In this document: in pieces, positions 9,478-18,567 of the stretch
Layout: each line of letters begins with the position of its first letter
Position numbering within the stretch: the first letter of the stretch is position 1
Assembly (NCBI RefSeq): GCF_006443095.1
Contig: NZ_VFWZ01000005.1
Coordinates: forward strand, 310,001-374,000
DNA length: 64,000 bases
Source: Aquimarina algicola
GTDB lineage: Bacteria > Bacteroidota > Bacteroidia > Flavobacteriales > Flavobacteriaceae
Direction of reading: 5' to 3'
The notes under the pieces: generated by a model
What the model was told of the DNA's origin: nothing
The model's input: only the letters and a program-made list of their open reading frames with translations
The model's database searches: none
Program-made: the position numbers and the translations under genes

Positions 9478-11196
9478 TTATTGCCCAAATTGTAATCTAT
9501 ATTCGTTAGAATTAAATAAACCATTTAGTAAACCAGTATGTCCCTGCTCATCAAAAATTCTCTGCCAATGAATATGATGTATTCCGATCGGGTCTCGTTG
9601 TAGGATAGCTCTATGTGCTCTTATTACTGGATCTGTACCGTATCTGTTTATAGATTCCTGAGAGTTTACAATATCGAACAGAACGTCTCTTACTGATCTT
9701 CCTGCATTTAATTGTGATATAAATGGATTATTTGATTCAGCTTCTCGTTTTAGGATATTTTTGAATTGAGCTTTTACAAAAGCGGTAGAAGAGCTAAAAG
9801 GACGGTATTTTCCAAAATGATTTCGATATTCTATTGAGTCAAATATTGCAGCACTTATTTTGTTTTTGTCTCTGTTAGTACTGTTCATCCAACCAGGAAT
9901 ACTTTGTTCTCCTATAGATCGTTTTAGCATAAGTTTAAAAATTCTTCTAAGAAAGTTTTCAGGAGATTCACCTGGAATACCAGATACATTTCTAGCTTCT
10001 TGACTATTAACTAAAAGGGTAATTAAACCATTTTTGGAGATATTGCCACTTCTTAATTTGTTTACCCAATTTTTTAGATCGGTTTCATTAGGAATACGCT
10101 TAAAAATGTCAATATATAGTTGAGTGACGAAATCCTCCCTATTTGGAAATGGACCAACAGGGCTGTTAGTATCTCCGCCTCCAGTAAACCATGGGGTTTG
10201 ACCTCTGGATCCAGCCCGGCTAAGTTCTATATGCAAGTGATCCACATGTGGGTTAGGCCCACCGTAATTTCTTACTTTGGAACCTCTAGGACGATCTGCT
10301 CTCCAAGTAGAACGATCCCATATTATGAATTGAATACCAATTGCACTAGCGTTTTCTATTAACCAGTGAGCAACAGGATCACCAGCCCCATTGTCAGCTT
10401 GCCCACCAACGGTTCTTATATGCAAGTCTACTGCTCTTCCATAACTATGTTGAGAAGGAGTTCCAGCAGGAGTAGGTCTCCCCGAAAGACAACCATTGCC
10501 ACCAATTGCTCTACAGCAATATCCACCTGCAAGAAAAATTTGAGGAAATCGGTCTCTTAAAGCTCTCCTCAAAATGTTAGTACCGTTTAGTAATCCGCCT
10601 GAGCACGCACCACTATCCTGCGTAAAAGAGATAGATTGATTATCTCCGATAGCACGAATATGAGCAGGAGGATTCCATCTTCCATTTATTGGGGCTTTAC
10701 CCCCAGAAACCGATTTACTTTTTACCATATGTTCTCCAGGAATACCTGTAAATAAAAATTTTGCATATTGAACATCTTTCAAGTTTTTGAACTTTAAATT
10801 TTTATAATGTTTGTTGTTATCAATATTCAAATGAACAGAATAATAGCCTTCTTGGATTCCTTCATATAGGATAGGTTCCCATTCAGACCAAACACCGTCT
10901 ATAGATTGTATTTGATATTCTATTGATTGTAGATCTGATGTAGTAGATAAAATTATTTCTGCTCCTTGAAAGGTGTTTGTTGGATCTATTTTGGTAGATT
11001 CCCCGACAAAAAATTTTAAGTTTTCAGATTGATCAGAAAATTCTATGATCTCTCCATGAGGGTCATCGCTATGGAGTTCACTGTCTATTCCTTCGTTTGA
11101 TGGGGGAGTTACTTCATCAAAAACCTCATTGCTACAGCTGGAAATAAATAATGCGAGCAAGATTGAAAAACAGTTGACAATTTTATTAAATTTCAT
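9478..11196 (-). CDS. M15/extensin-like peptidase lipoprotein with DUF4214 repeats
   Basis: The product has 572 residues with a lipoprotein signal (lipobox ISSC, Cys21). After a beta-rich region (about 45-155) comes a module (about 175-335) with the zinc-peptidase pattern SQHSYGRAVDLHI (His250, Asp257) and PHVDHLHIELS (His320/His322). This is the S-x-H-x-x-G-x-A-x-D plus H-x-H arrangement of M15 D-Ala-D-Ala carboxypeptidases and extensin-like C-terminal proteins. The remaining C-terminal portion (about 355-572) contains two to three DUF4214 units, each with an F-V-x-x-L-Y-x-D-I-x-x-R-x-P start, often linked to S-layer or surface adhesion. It probably cleaves peptidoglycan or a related peptide at the cell surface. 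The start at 11196 is supported by the signal peptide. Confidence 0.75.
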   Translation of the reverse strand: MKFNKIVNCFSILLALFISSCSNEVFDEVTPPSNEGIDSELHSDDPHGEIIEFSDQSENLKFFVGESTKIDPTNTFQGAEIILSTTSDLQSIEYQIQSIDGVWSEWEPILYEGIQEGYYSVHLNIDNNKHYKNLKFKNLKDVQYAKFLFTGIPGEHMVKSKSVSGGKAPINGRWNPPAHIRAIGDNQSISFTQDSGACSGGLLNGTNILRRALRDRFPQIFLAGGYCCRAIGGNGCLSGRPTPAGTPSQHSYGRAVDLHIRTVGGQADNGAGDPVAHWLIENASAIGIQFIIWDRSTWRADRPRGSKVRNYGGPNPHVDHLHIELSRAGSRGQTPWFTGGGDTNSPVGPFPNREDFVTQLYIDIFKRIPNETDLKNWVNKLRSGNISKNGLITLLVNSQEARNVSGIPGESPENFLRRIFKLMLKRSIGEQSIPGWMNSTNRDKNKISAAIFDSIEYRNHFGKYRPFSSSTAFVKAQFKNILKREAESNNPFISQLNAGRSVRDVLFDIVNSQESINRYGTDPVIRAHRAILQRDPIGIHHIHWQRIFDEQGHTGLLNGLFNSNEYRLQFGQ

Positions 11197-11459
11197 TGTA
11201 ATATTAAGTTTGAATTAAGTTAGTTCGGTGCAAAAATCAGTTAATAAATTTTATGCACTGATAGTTATTTTGTGAATAGCTGGTTTAAACTTGTATTTTG
11301 ATTGAAAACAAATATGGATTGTTGATTTTGGGTTGTAAAAGGTTAAAAATCAAGGTATAATTTACAAGGAGAGAAGTAAGTGCTAGATTGTTTTGCAATA
11401 ATAAATTTATATCAAAATCGTTTTTATTTATATTTTGCGTTAACTCTAAAATCAAAAAG

Positions 11460-12188
11460 ATGATTACTTCAGTGCTTATAGATGATGAAAAAGCTTCATT
11501 AGACACTTTAGAATGGAAAATTGAAAACTATTGCCCAAATATTAAGGTGATAGATAAAATAGGCGACTCTAGGTTGGCGATAGACTCTATAGTAAAAAAT
11601 AGACCAGATTGTATATTTTTAGATGTAAATATGCCAAAGATATCTGGATTTGATCTTATTGAGAATTTGGGAGATATCGAGTCTTATATAGTTTTAGTAA
11701 CGGCTTATGAGGAATACGCACTACAAGCAATTAAAGCTTCTGTTTTTGATTACCTTCTAAAACCAGTAGATAAATGTGATTTGATATCTTTAACAAAAAA
11801 AATGCAAAAGGACCTTGTCTCAAAGAGTCTTTATAGGAGTAATCGCATTCATAACGTTAGTATTGAAAAAAAAATAGGCATTCAAGTTAAAGGCTTAATT
11901 AGTTTCTATGAATTAAACGAAGTTATTTTTCTAAAAGCAGAAGGAAGCTATACAAGAATCTTTCTAACTAATAATAGAATGGAAATGATATCAAAAAATT
12001 TGAAAGAAACAATTTCTCTTTTACCAGATAATGAAGTTTTTTTTAGAGTGCATAACTCTTACCATATTAATCTCAATCATATTACAAAGTATTATAAACA
12101 TCAAGGTGGGACATTGATAATGAGTAATAATGAAAGTGTAAGTGTTAGTAGATGTAAAAAAACTGAAATACTAAAAAGAATTCTTTAA
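11460..12188 (+). CDS. LytTR-family response regulator
   Basis: This regulator has 242 residues. The receiver domain (about 1-120) carries the acidic pair Asp8/Asp9, phosphoacceptor Asp55 in CIFLDVNMP and a conserved Lys in LLKPVDK. A LytTR DNA-binding domain occupies about 140-240 (FLKAEGSYTRIFL ... FFRVHNSYHINLNHI). The start at 11460 was chosen because the receiver fold begins immediately there; an upstream in-frame ATG at 11388 would add 24 residues that do not belong to the fold. The sensor kinase gene begins 14 bases after its stop, so the two form an operon and almost certainly a two-component pair. It is divergent from the peptidase gene at 9478-11196. Confidence 0.92.
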   Translation: MITSVLIDDEKASLDTLEWKIENYCPNIKVIDKIGDSRLAIDSIVKNRPDCIFLDVNMPKISGFDLIENLGDIESYIVLVTAYEEYALQAIKASVFDYLLKPVDKCDLISLTKKMQKDLVSKSLYRSNRIHNVSIEKKIGIQVKGLISFYELNEVIFLKAEGSYTRIFLTNNRMEMISKNLKETISLLPDNEVFFRVHNSYHINLNHITKYYKHQGGTLIMSNNESVSVSRCKKTEILKRIL

Positions 12189-12202
12189 GATTTTAAATTC
12201 TA

Positions 12203-13618
12203 ATGATTTTAGTATCCTCAGTTCTTTTTTTTATTAAGAATATATTTTTGCAGATAGAACTGAATTCATTAAAGTATCATGAGGTTTTCGGCTTTCAGGC
12301 TTGGGTACAAGGGATTTTATTTGTTCTTTTTTTATATCATTTCCTTTTTTTCTTTCAAAACAAGAATCGAATGTTTCTTTATTACAGTGCATTTGTTTTT
12401 TGCCTTTTGGTATATTTTGTTCATTATATTCCTGAAATGTTTTATATACCGGATATTTCACATGTCTCTGTAACATTATTTTACGGGATTCAATTTTTGG
12501 CCTATTTTTTTTATATCTGTTATGTTAGAGAGGTTTTAAATACAAAAAACTTAATTTCTAAATGGGATGCTATTCTACAATTAGCAAAAAAGATATTGCT
12601 TATATTCATCGTAATTATATCAATTTCTAGCTTTTTTCTTAGCACTATTGAAATTTTTACTCTTGTGGTTTTGCTGTTTTATTTAGTCACTTTGTTTGCA
12701 ACGGTTAATTACTTTATATTTTATCGTTTTAAGGGAATTCCAGTTAAACTGTTGATTATAGGTTCTGTAGTTTATCTTATTCTAGCAAATGTTAGTTTGG
12801 TTTTAAGTATCCGTATAGCATTCTATAATGTTATACCAAAATATAATCCTATCATATTTATGCAAATTGGTGCAATAATTGAAGGACTAATTTTTGCATT
12901 AATAGTTGGTTATAAATTTAATGAGATTGAGCGTAAGAAAAGATTAGCTCAAATACAGTTGCTTAATAAATCAATAGAAGCCTCCGAGTTAAAAGTAACT
13001 GCGTTAAAGGCGCAGATGAATCCTCATTTTATATTTAATGTATTAAACTCTATTAATAATTTTATATTAAAAAATGAAAAGGAATTGGCCTCAGACTACT
13101 TAACCAAATTTGCAAAATTAGTTCGTGTAATCTTAAAAAATTCTTCTCAAGCTACAGTAAGTCTTAAAGAAGAACTGGATACAATTAAAACCTATGTTAA
13201 TCTTGAACGATTGAGAGTAGAGGATGGCTTTGATTTAATAATTACTAATGATCAAAATTTGGATTTAAATCAAATTGAAATACCTCCACTTAGTTTGCAA
13301 CCATATGTCGAAAATGCGATATGGCATGGTTTATATTCTAAAGAAGGCAAGGAGAAGAAGATAGAGATAAGTATCAGCTCTCGACTTGAAAATGCGCTTA
13401 TTATAATAGTCAAAGATAATGGGATAGGAAGAGAAGCGTCGTCAAGATTGAATCTTGAAGTAAAAAAATCGCTTGGTACTAAAATTACTAAAGAGAGAAT
13501 AAAAATGATCTATCCTAATTCTTTGGTAGAAATTAAAGACGTACATTTAAATGATAATCAGGACGTTGTGTCAGGTACGGCAGTGTCAATAATTATTAAC
13601 GGTTTACCAAATTTGTGA
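12203..13618 (+). CDS. Membrane LytS-type sensor histidine kinase
   Basis: The kinase has 471 residues. Seven or so membrane helices fill about 5-250, resembling the 7TMR-DISM membrane module without its usual large periplasmic sensor domain. They are followed by a short coiled linker and a His_kinase domain with His275 in MNPHFIFNVLNS, then an HATPase_c domain (YVENAIWHGL N-box, DNGIGREAS G-box). Such kinases phosphorylate LytTR regulators, and one is encoded 14 bases upstream. The missing periplasmic domain suggests it senses a membrane signal or works with a partner protein. A bidirectional terminator follows at 13672. Confidence 0.9.
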   Translation: MILVSSVLFFIKNIFLQIELNSLKYHEVFGFQAWVQGILFVLFLYHFLFFFQNKNRMFLYYSAFVFCLLVYFVHYIPEMFYIPDISHVSVTLFYGIQFLAYFFYICYVREVLNTKNLISKWDAILQLAKKILLIFIVIISISSFFLSTIEIFTLVVLLFYLVTLFATVNYFIFYRFKGIPVKLLIIGSVVYLILANVSLVLSIRIAFYNVIPKYNPIIFMQIGAIIEGLIFALIVGYKFNEIERKKRLAQIQLLNKSIEASELKVTALKAQMNPHFIFNVLNSINNFILKNEKELASDYLTKFAKLVRVILKNSSQATVSLKEELDTIKTYVNLERLRVEDGFDLIITNDQNLDLNQIEIPPLSLQPYVENAIWHGLYSKEGKEKKIEISISSRLENALIIIVKDNGIGREASSRLNLEVKKSLGTKITKERIKMIYPNSLVEIKDVHLNDNQDVVSGTAVSIIINGLPNL

Positions 13619-13671
13619 AATCTGAATATATTGATATCATATTTAACTCTTTGCTCATTTAAACAATAATT

Positions 13672-13706
13672 AAAACCAGAAGATGGTTTAAGTCTTCTGG
13701 TTTTTG
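13672..13706. terminator. Bidirectional rho-independent terminator
   Basis: The arms AAAACCAGAAG (13672-13682) and CTTCTGGTTTT (13694-13704) form an 11-bp perfect stem with A and T tracts on both sides. It separates the convergent sensor kinase and DUF1996 genes and can end both transcripts. Confidence 0.85.
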
Positions 13707-13740
13707 TTAACTAATTAATAGATGTATAGAGTATTTGTGG

Positions 13741-15963
13741 TTACTCTTTAAAGAATTTAGCTTTAAAAGAGTGTTTTTTTCCGGTAATAGATATAAAATA
13801 TAAATTACTGGGGAGTTCGTGAATATCTATGATAAAATTTTTCTCTTTGATCCATTTAGTTTCTATTAATGCTCCGTTAATGTTATGTATTTTGAGCAGG
13901 TACTTTTCCTTTAATTCATTTGGGAGTACAATATGAAGATTCTCTTTTGTTGGATTGGGAAAGATGTTGAAAGAGGTTTTAGAAACTACTTTTGAGCTGT
14001 TACAATCGTCTAGCTTTAAGGAACCGAAAACAGAAGTATCTTTCCAAGCAATATCATTTTTGGCATTCCATGAAGTTTTTCTATCTCTATCCCCTCCATT
14101 ATCATCATCGTTAATGTGTATATCTAACCCAAGTTTATTATTTATGCTTGGATCTATCCCAATAAATGACCATGCAATTTTGGTCTCTATCATGTAACCA
14201 GAATCTGTTGTAGTTTGAGCAAAAGTAATTCCGGTAGGATTCTGTTGGTTTTTCGGATAGTGATATACAGTTTGATTATTATACTCAAACACTAGTTGAT
14301 GATCGTTTTGATCATACGAAGAGTTCTTGCTATTATCACCATCAATATAAATTTCTACACTATCATCTTGATGAGGTTTTTCAGAATCATTTTTTAGTAT
14401 ATCATCTGATACATCTACCAAAATGTAAAGATACTCTGAGTCCCATTGTGCTTTGAATTTAGCAGATAAATCATCATCTGATGTTACATTGCCAAGAATT
14501 TTATTAGATAAAGAGTATGAGTTTTGTGACCAATCTGAATCGGAACCATCAATTGTAATTCCCATGTTTAGGTTACAAATCTCTTGTTCTGATTGATTAA
14601 TTGTAGTTCCTTTGCAATTACAATTTCCATTTTCGACATCATTTGTAGTATTAGGATCCTCATCATTACAAGGCGTTCCTGCAGCTGGACAAGACACTTC
14701 ACAATCATAAGGATCTGATAAATATGGATTCCCCGTATAAACGGAATTTGTAATCATTGGTCTATTATCAATTCCTTCTAATCTCCATTGCGTACCAGTG
14801 TGACCATTCGAACAATTTCTGGGGTTACTCGGATTATGGCAATTTTCTTTCCATGATTTTCCTACCATTAAATTCCAAGCAAAGAGAATATCTCCATGTA
14901 AGCTCCCTCCAGGATGAGGGACTTTGGCAGCAGTATCAGCCCCCATATCAGAAGATAAACGCCAAGTACTGGTGTCATTATTTTCAGGCCAACGAAAATC
15001 TATTAGTAATTCAATTCTTGGGATACGGTATGGATGTGAATCTGGGCAGATTAGATTATCCTGACTGTATCCCTGAGAATCTTCCAACATTAACTGATGA
15101 TCAAGGTTGTTTGGCGAACTTAGCTTCACTTGTCCATCCGCTTCAATTGCAAAACATTGGGGGAAAGCAATCACAGCACGCAACCACTTATAACCTTTTG
15201 GGTTAGATTTAGGAATGGTTGGTTGAGGATCGACTAACAACCCTCTTGAAGGGTCATAAAATCCCCATACAGCACCTTGTCTATAATTACCGCCGCCACT
15301 ATTTGTAATAGTCATGCCATGAACCATACCTTGGCCTGGTGTATGAGTTAAGTTACCGCCAATAACTTCAAGTCCGTGGGGTATACCTCCTTGTGTTTCG
15401 GCTGGACGTCTGGTTTTGTAATAAACAATTATATTATCAGGAAGAATTATTTTTCGTTGATCATCACAGCCACTTAAAGGACCATCTAACAGAGCTGGTA
15501 TCCAATAAGCCGAAGCATTAGCACCTTTACCACCTTGTACAGAACTTGCTCCTCTTACTAATAGATCATCCTGACTACCGGTTCCAACCTCACTGTAAGC
15601 ATCTGCTCTAGTATTACCAAAAAACATATGAAGATGTGAAGCACCCGGTTGATCAGGGAAAACAATAGGATCATCTTTAAGATAATGAGATGGTGCAGCA
15701 CGAAATCTAAATTGACCTTGTTGGGGGCTAGCCCCATTGTCTGGCTTGTTGCTACTTTTGGAAACTCCAGGTAAAGTAAGTGCTCCATAATCGGGGTGAC
15801 TTCCTGGAGAGTTGTTAAGTTCAGAAACACTTACGTTTTCAAACAGTTCGAATTGTTCTTGTTTCATCTGCCATGGATTTCTGGTCGTGCTTTCTTGTGC
15901 GAAAGCATTAAACTCAACCAGTAACGCTATAGCAAAAAGGATAAAATTTAGTTTACTAATCAT
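13741..15963 (-). CDS. Secreted DUF1996 protein with CBM9-like domain and T9SS sorting signal
   Basis: The product has 740 residues. A signal peptide (ending FNAFAQ) precedes a DUF1996 domain (about 85-430, with DPIVFPDQPGASHLHMFFGN), a module common in fungal secreted proteins and scattered in bacteria, of unknown activity and often next to sugar-binding domains. A cysteine-rich linker (about 435-470) leads to a CBM9-like/DOMON-type beta-sandwich (about 475-655, ITIDGSDSDWS ... WDSEYLYILVDVSDD ... SVEIYIDGD). A T9SS type A sorting domain (FNIFPNPTKENLHI ... LPSNLYFISITGKK) closes the protein. It is therefore probably exported through the type IX system and bound to polysaccharide at or outside the cell surface. 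A decayed copy of its 3' end lies upstream at about 16160-16410. Confidence 0.82.
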   Translation of the reverse strand: MISKLNFILFAIALLVEFNAFAQESTTRNPWQMKQEQFELFENVSVSELNNSPGSHPDYGALTLPGVSKSSNKPDNGASPQQGQFRFRAAPSHYLKDDPIVFPDQPGASHLHMFFGNTRADAYSEVGTGSQDDLLVRGASSVQGGKGANASAYWIPALLDGPLSGCDDQRKIILPDNIIVYYKTRRPAETQGGIPHGLEVIGGNLTHTPGQGMVHGMTITNSGGGNYRQGAVWGFYDPSRGLLVDPQPTIPKSNPKGYKWLRAVIAFPQCFAIEADGQVKLSSPNNLDHQLMLEDSQGYSQDNLICPDSHPYRIPRIELLIDFRWPENNDTSTWRLSSDMGADTAAKVPHPGGSLHGDILFAWNLMVGKSWKENCHNPSNPRNCSNGHTGTQWRLEGIDNRPMITNSVYTGNPYLSDPYDCEVSCPAAGTPCNDEDPNTTNDVENGNCNCKGTTINQSEQEICNLNMGITIDGSDSDWSQNSYSLSNKILGNVTSDDDLSAKFKAQWDSEYLYILVDVSDDILKNDSEKPHQDDSVEIYIDGDNSKNSSYDQNDHQLVFEYNNQTVYHYPKNQQNPTGITFAQTTTDSGYMIETKIAWSFIGIDPSINNKLGLDIHINDDDNGGDRDRKTSWNAKNDIAWKDTSVFGSLKLDDCNSSKVVSKTSFNIFPNPTKENLHIVLPNELKEKYLLKIHNINGALIETKWIKEKNFIIDIHELPSNLYFISITGKKHSFKAKFFKE

Positions 15964-16159
15964 GATTATTAAATTTGATGTTAAGTCTGATTTGTTTTTA
16001 AATTCAGTTATTTTAGAAAAATTAAGATGGATAAAAAGTCAATATTATTACCTTAGATAAAAGTTTTTGTGAGGGTTACGTTTGTGGTAGTAAAGATTTG
16101 AACACAGTTTGGATGATGTGTAAAGTTGATTTTCGATTTCAATATCGAATAGAAGAAAA

Positions 16160-16410
16160 CAGGTGGGGTGTTAAGCCTTCTAGTTTGAAACCAATCTAGG
16201 TGTTAGCTCTTTTGATTTGTTAGCTAATTAATAATTACATAGAGATTTTGTGTTTATTCTTTAAGGAGTTTAGCTTGATTAGAATATTTTTTTAAGTAAT
16301 GGGAATAAAATATAAGTTGCTGGGTAGCTTATGTATACCTAAGGTATAGTTATTCTCTTTGATTAATTTAGTTTCTATTATCGTTCCAATTTTATTGTAT
16401 GGGTTCAGTC
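16160..16410 (-). pseudogene. Decayed 3' end of a DUF1996/T9SS paralogue
   Basis: Reading the minus strand over 16255-16400 gives GTIIETKLIKENNYTLGIHK followed by LPSNLYFIPIT, which aligns with the end of the intact neighbour (GALIETKWIKEKNFIIDIHE, LPSNLYFISIT). A stop then interrupts it and a one-base shift is needed to reach the terminal Leu-Lys-Glu. Nucleotide similarity extends past the stop codon (GTTAGCTAATTAATAATTACAT against GTTAACTAATTAATAGATG in the functional copy) and into a degenerate version of its terminator. The rest of the gene is gone. It looks like a tandem paralogue reduced to its sorting domain. Confidence 0.75.
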
Positions 16411-16963
16411 CATACCCTTCTATTTTTTTGCGCTTTTATGTGTATTGGATATCATTTACCATGAATCGTTCACACTTTTAGCTTTATAATTCATTGTCAA
16501 AAGTTAAGTAAATTAGATTTTTTGTGAGAACAAGCAGAGTTTATATTCAGCACACCTTTGTATTTGCATAAATTTGCTCGATCCAGAAAAATGCTAGCCC
16601 CCGTGATTAGTGACTTCCATTCTTTACTATATTTATTCGATTTTGAGATGTTGTTAATTCTAAGTTGGTTAATATTGATGATCCGTTCGGATAGTTAGAA
16701 ATACTGATTTGCCAATTGGTAGCTCCTAATTTTATCTTTTTCCTTCGATTCTCTCTTGAGTAAAACCATAGTTGACAGAAAAACACGAAAATAATAACCT
16801 GAATATGAGGTTTGTGTTTGTATTAATTTGAAAGAAACATTTCATGATACACTGTGTGAATTTTAAGTGTTTTGAGGGTGAGGAGAATGAGAAGTACTAG
16901 TAATTTTATAGTTACCAGTACTTCATTGTGAACTCAAACTTTAAAAGCTATTAGTGAATCATA
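16411..16963. other. Intergenic stretch, probably decayed sequence
   Basis: No gene can be supported here. One minus-strand frame stays open for about 80 codons (about 16600-16840) but lacks a good start and a recognisable product. An inverted repeat with arms GAAGTACTAGTAA (16891-16903) and GTTACCAGTACTTC (16911-16924) lies about 40 bases beyond the stop of the minus-strand lipoprotein gene and may help end its transcript, although no clear T tract follows on that strand. Confidence 0.4.
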
Positions 16964-17563
16964 TTATTTACAGTGTCTATCATAACATTGAGTCATGCCA
17001 TATGCGTAAGCAGCAGTACAAGCTAAGAGAGCAACTCCACCTGTTCCAGCACCACAAGCGGTATATGCAGTAGTAGCGGCAGCTACACATAAGGTGTATC
17101 TCCAGTTACACTTTTTTCTCTTTGTCATAAAAGAATAATTATCAATTTCTTTAATATTTTTCATTCCAATCGCTATGACTTGATGTTGTTCTGTTTCGGA
17201 AATTGAAGGAAGTAAATCTGGATAATTTGTCTTTAGATCATTTGCGATCAAGTTGAGATTTTCTTGAATTTTGATTATTTCAGGTGTTCTGAGCAGTGTA
17301 CTTATGGTTTCTTCATCTTTATTTTGGTAAAGTTGATATAACTCTCCTCCAGTGATGTTTTCTTTTTCCAAAATATTAGCTATTTCACTTACTAACTCAT
17401 CTTGTAAGATTTCAAATTCTTGAAACTTAGACTCTGCCTGTAATTCCTTAAACCGAACCTCGGTATTGTTCAAAGATTCATGATCGTTTTCAACGTTATC
17501 CTTAGAGCAAGAAGTTATTAGAATTAGAGAAAATAGGATCAAAAAAAGACTTATTTTTTTCAT
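16964..17563 (-). CDS. Lipoprotein with bacteriocin-like six-cysteine tail
   Basis: The product has 199 residues from the ATG at 17563, chosen because it opens a textbook lipoprotein signal (MKKISLFLILFSLILITSCS); an ATG 18 codons upstream would bury it. A charged helical region (about 25-140) is followed by a dibasic stretch TKRKK and then a tail of about 50 residues rich in Ala, Gly and Thr with six cysteines, starting CNWRYTLC and ending CYDRHCK. Ala/Gly-rich cysteine-paired tails after a basic site recall secreted antimicrobial peptides such as halocin C8-type precursors, but the lipoprotein signal is unusual for those. The function is unknown. It shares its overall plan with the gene at 5440-6024. 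Confidence 0.7.
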   Translation of the reverse strand: MKKISLFLILFSLILITSCSKDNVENDHESLNNTEVRFKELQAESKFQEFEILQDELVSEIANILEKENITGGELYQLYQNKDEETISTLLRTPEIIKIQENLNLIANDLKTNYPDLLPSISETEQHQVIAIGMKNIKEIDNYSFMTKRKKCNWRYTLCVAAATTAYTACGAGTGGVALLACTAAYAYGMTQCYDRHCK

Positions 17564-17880
17564 GTTTAATGTTTTAAAAGATTTGTATTTATTTACTTCA
17601 AAATTAAGTTTACCCATATGTTCATGGACTTGTTTTTTGATATTTGTATTAAATAAATTTACAAATGGTTTATATTGGGTTACTGTTTACATTGTAGAGG
17701 TGTAAAGTTTTGGAATTGCTAGAGAAATTCGGATAATTTTTCTAGGATCTATGCATATTTTTAAGTTTATAAAATTCTATTTCGACTTCGATTGGGGTTT
17801 TGTACCCCAACTAAGAATATAATCTTTTTCTGATATGTTTATTAAAACATAAACTGTCCTAAATATCTATCTAAATAAAG
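17564..17880. other. Intergenic stretch with a perfect small hairpin
   Basis: The region holds the upstream side of the minus-strand lipoprotein gene and the sequence before the recombinase fragment. A perfect 7-bp hairpin (TTGGGGT, loop TTTGT, ACCCCAA) lies at 17792-17810. No coding extension of the recombinase fragment could be read without stops. Confidence 0.4.
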
Positions 17881-18141
17881 ATGACAACTCCATTATGGGA
17901 TTCAGGAGATATTGAAACCAAAAGAGCAGTTCAGTTTATGGTATTTCCAGATGGGATATTATATGATTTCAAAAACAACGAATTTCGAACCCCAAGAGTA
18001 AATTTGATTTTTGATTCAATTGGTTTATTGTCAAATGATTATCGTGAAAACAAAAAAGAGAATCAACATTGCTTGAATGAAGATTCTCTTTTGGTGGAGT
18101 CGGAGGGATTCGAACCCTCGTCCAAACAAGTAATACAATAG
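17881..18141 (+). pseudogene. C-terminal fragment of a serine recombinase
   Basis: About 60 residues (LWDSGDIETKRAVQFMVFPD, then GILYDFKNNEFRTPRVN) match the C-terminal region of large serine site-specific recombinases of Bacteroidota, which ends in a pattern like L-Q-x-x-V-F-P-x-G-I-x-Y-x-x-x-x-x-x-x-R-T-x-x-V-N. The resolvase catalytic domain and DNA-binding regions are absent, and the frame continues without a natural stop into the tmRNA gene (from 18092), so the last 16 or so residues are read-through of ssrA. The fragment starts at an ATG at 17881, but this is probably just an internal Met. It is best read as the scar of an element that integrated at the 3' end of ssrA. Confidence 0.65.
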
Positions 18142-18491
18142 CTTTCTACACGTTTAGTTTTTGTTTAATTTTCGACAATAAGAAAGACCAAAAACCGCCA
18201 ACTTATCGCTTATTCTTACTTAAGTTTCAAAACTATATCAAGACCCTATAATTTCTAGGTTTACTTTTACGAAGTCTCAAAATCAATCGCCGCAAACCAA
18301 GGCTATTGGGAGACTTCCTGCTTGCTCACCTAGTGAGCCGAGGCATTATCCTACTATGATTCAGATTATGCAGCTAGGGCGTAGTTATTCTCGCCGTTTA
18401 AAAAAGTTGAAATATGATATTTACGAGCTATATCCCAGCGCTCGACGTGCTTACCACTCTATTAATCTCGCTGTCAAAACCAGTCGACCCC
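18092..18491 (-). ncRNA. ssrA: Transfer-messenger RNA (tmRNA)
   Basis: tmRNA rescues stalled ribosomes and tags the nascent peptide for proteolysis. On the minus strand the gene begins GGGGTCGACTGGTTTTGACA and ends with a T arm (GGGTTCGAATCCC) and CGACTCCACCA; the two ends pair as a 7-bp acceptor stem with one G-U. The tag reading frame lies at 18366-18395 (complement) and encodes GENNYALAA followed by TAA, typical of Bacteroidota tags ending in ALAA. The 3' CCA is encoded. The 400-base length is normal. The 3' end abuts a recombinase fragment, and tmRNA 3' ends are classic integration sites for mobile elements. Confidence 0.95.
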
Positions 18492-18567
18492 GAATACACT
18501 TTGATTGCAGCATTTATTTAATGTCAAATTGACCAAGAAACACTATACTGAAACTCAAAATGGTGCG

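Noticed and set aside
14757..15206. 149-codon plus-strand frame within the DUF1996 gene
   Set aside because: It is antisense to a well-supported domain with T9SS signal, and its translation has no recognisable features.
16600..16840. Open minus-strand frame of about 80 codons with a hydrophobic start and a readable segment ending NIVKNGSH
   Set aside because: It has no ATG, only GTG/ATT options, no family match, and lies in a decayed region; a chance frame is more likely.
18092..18141. Natural C-terminus of the recombinase fragment
   Set aside because: These bases belong to the tmRNA 3' part; the apparent coding extension is read-through.
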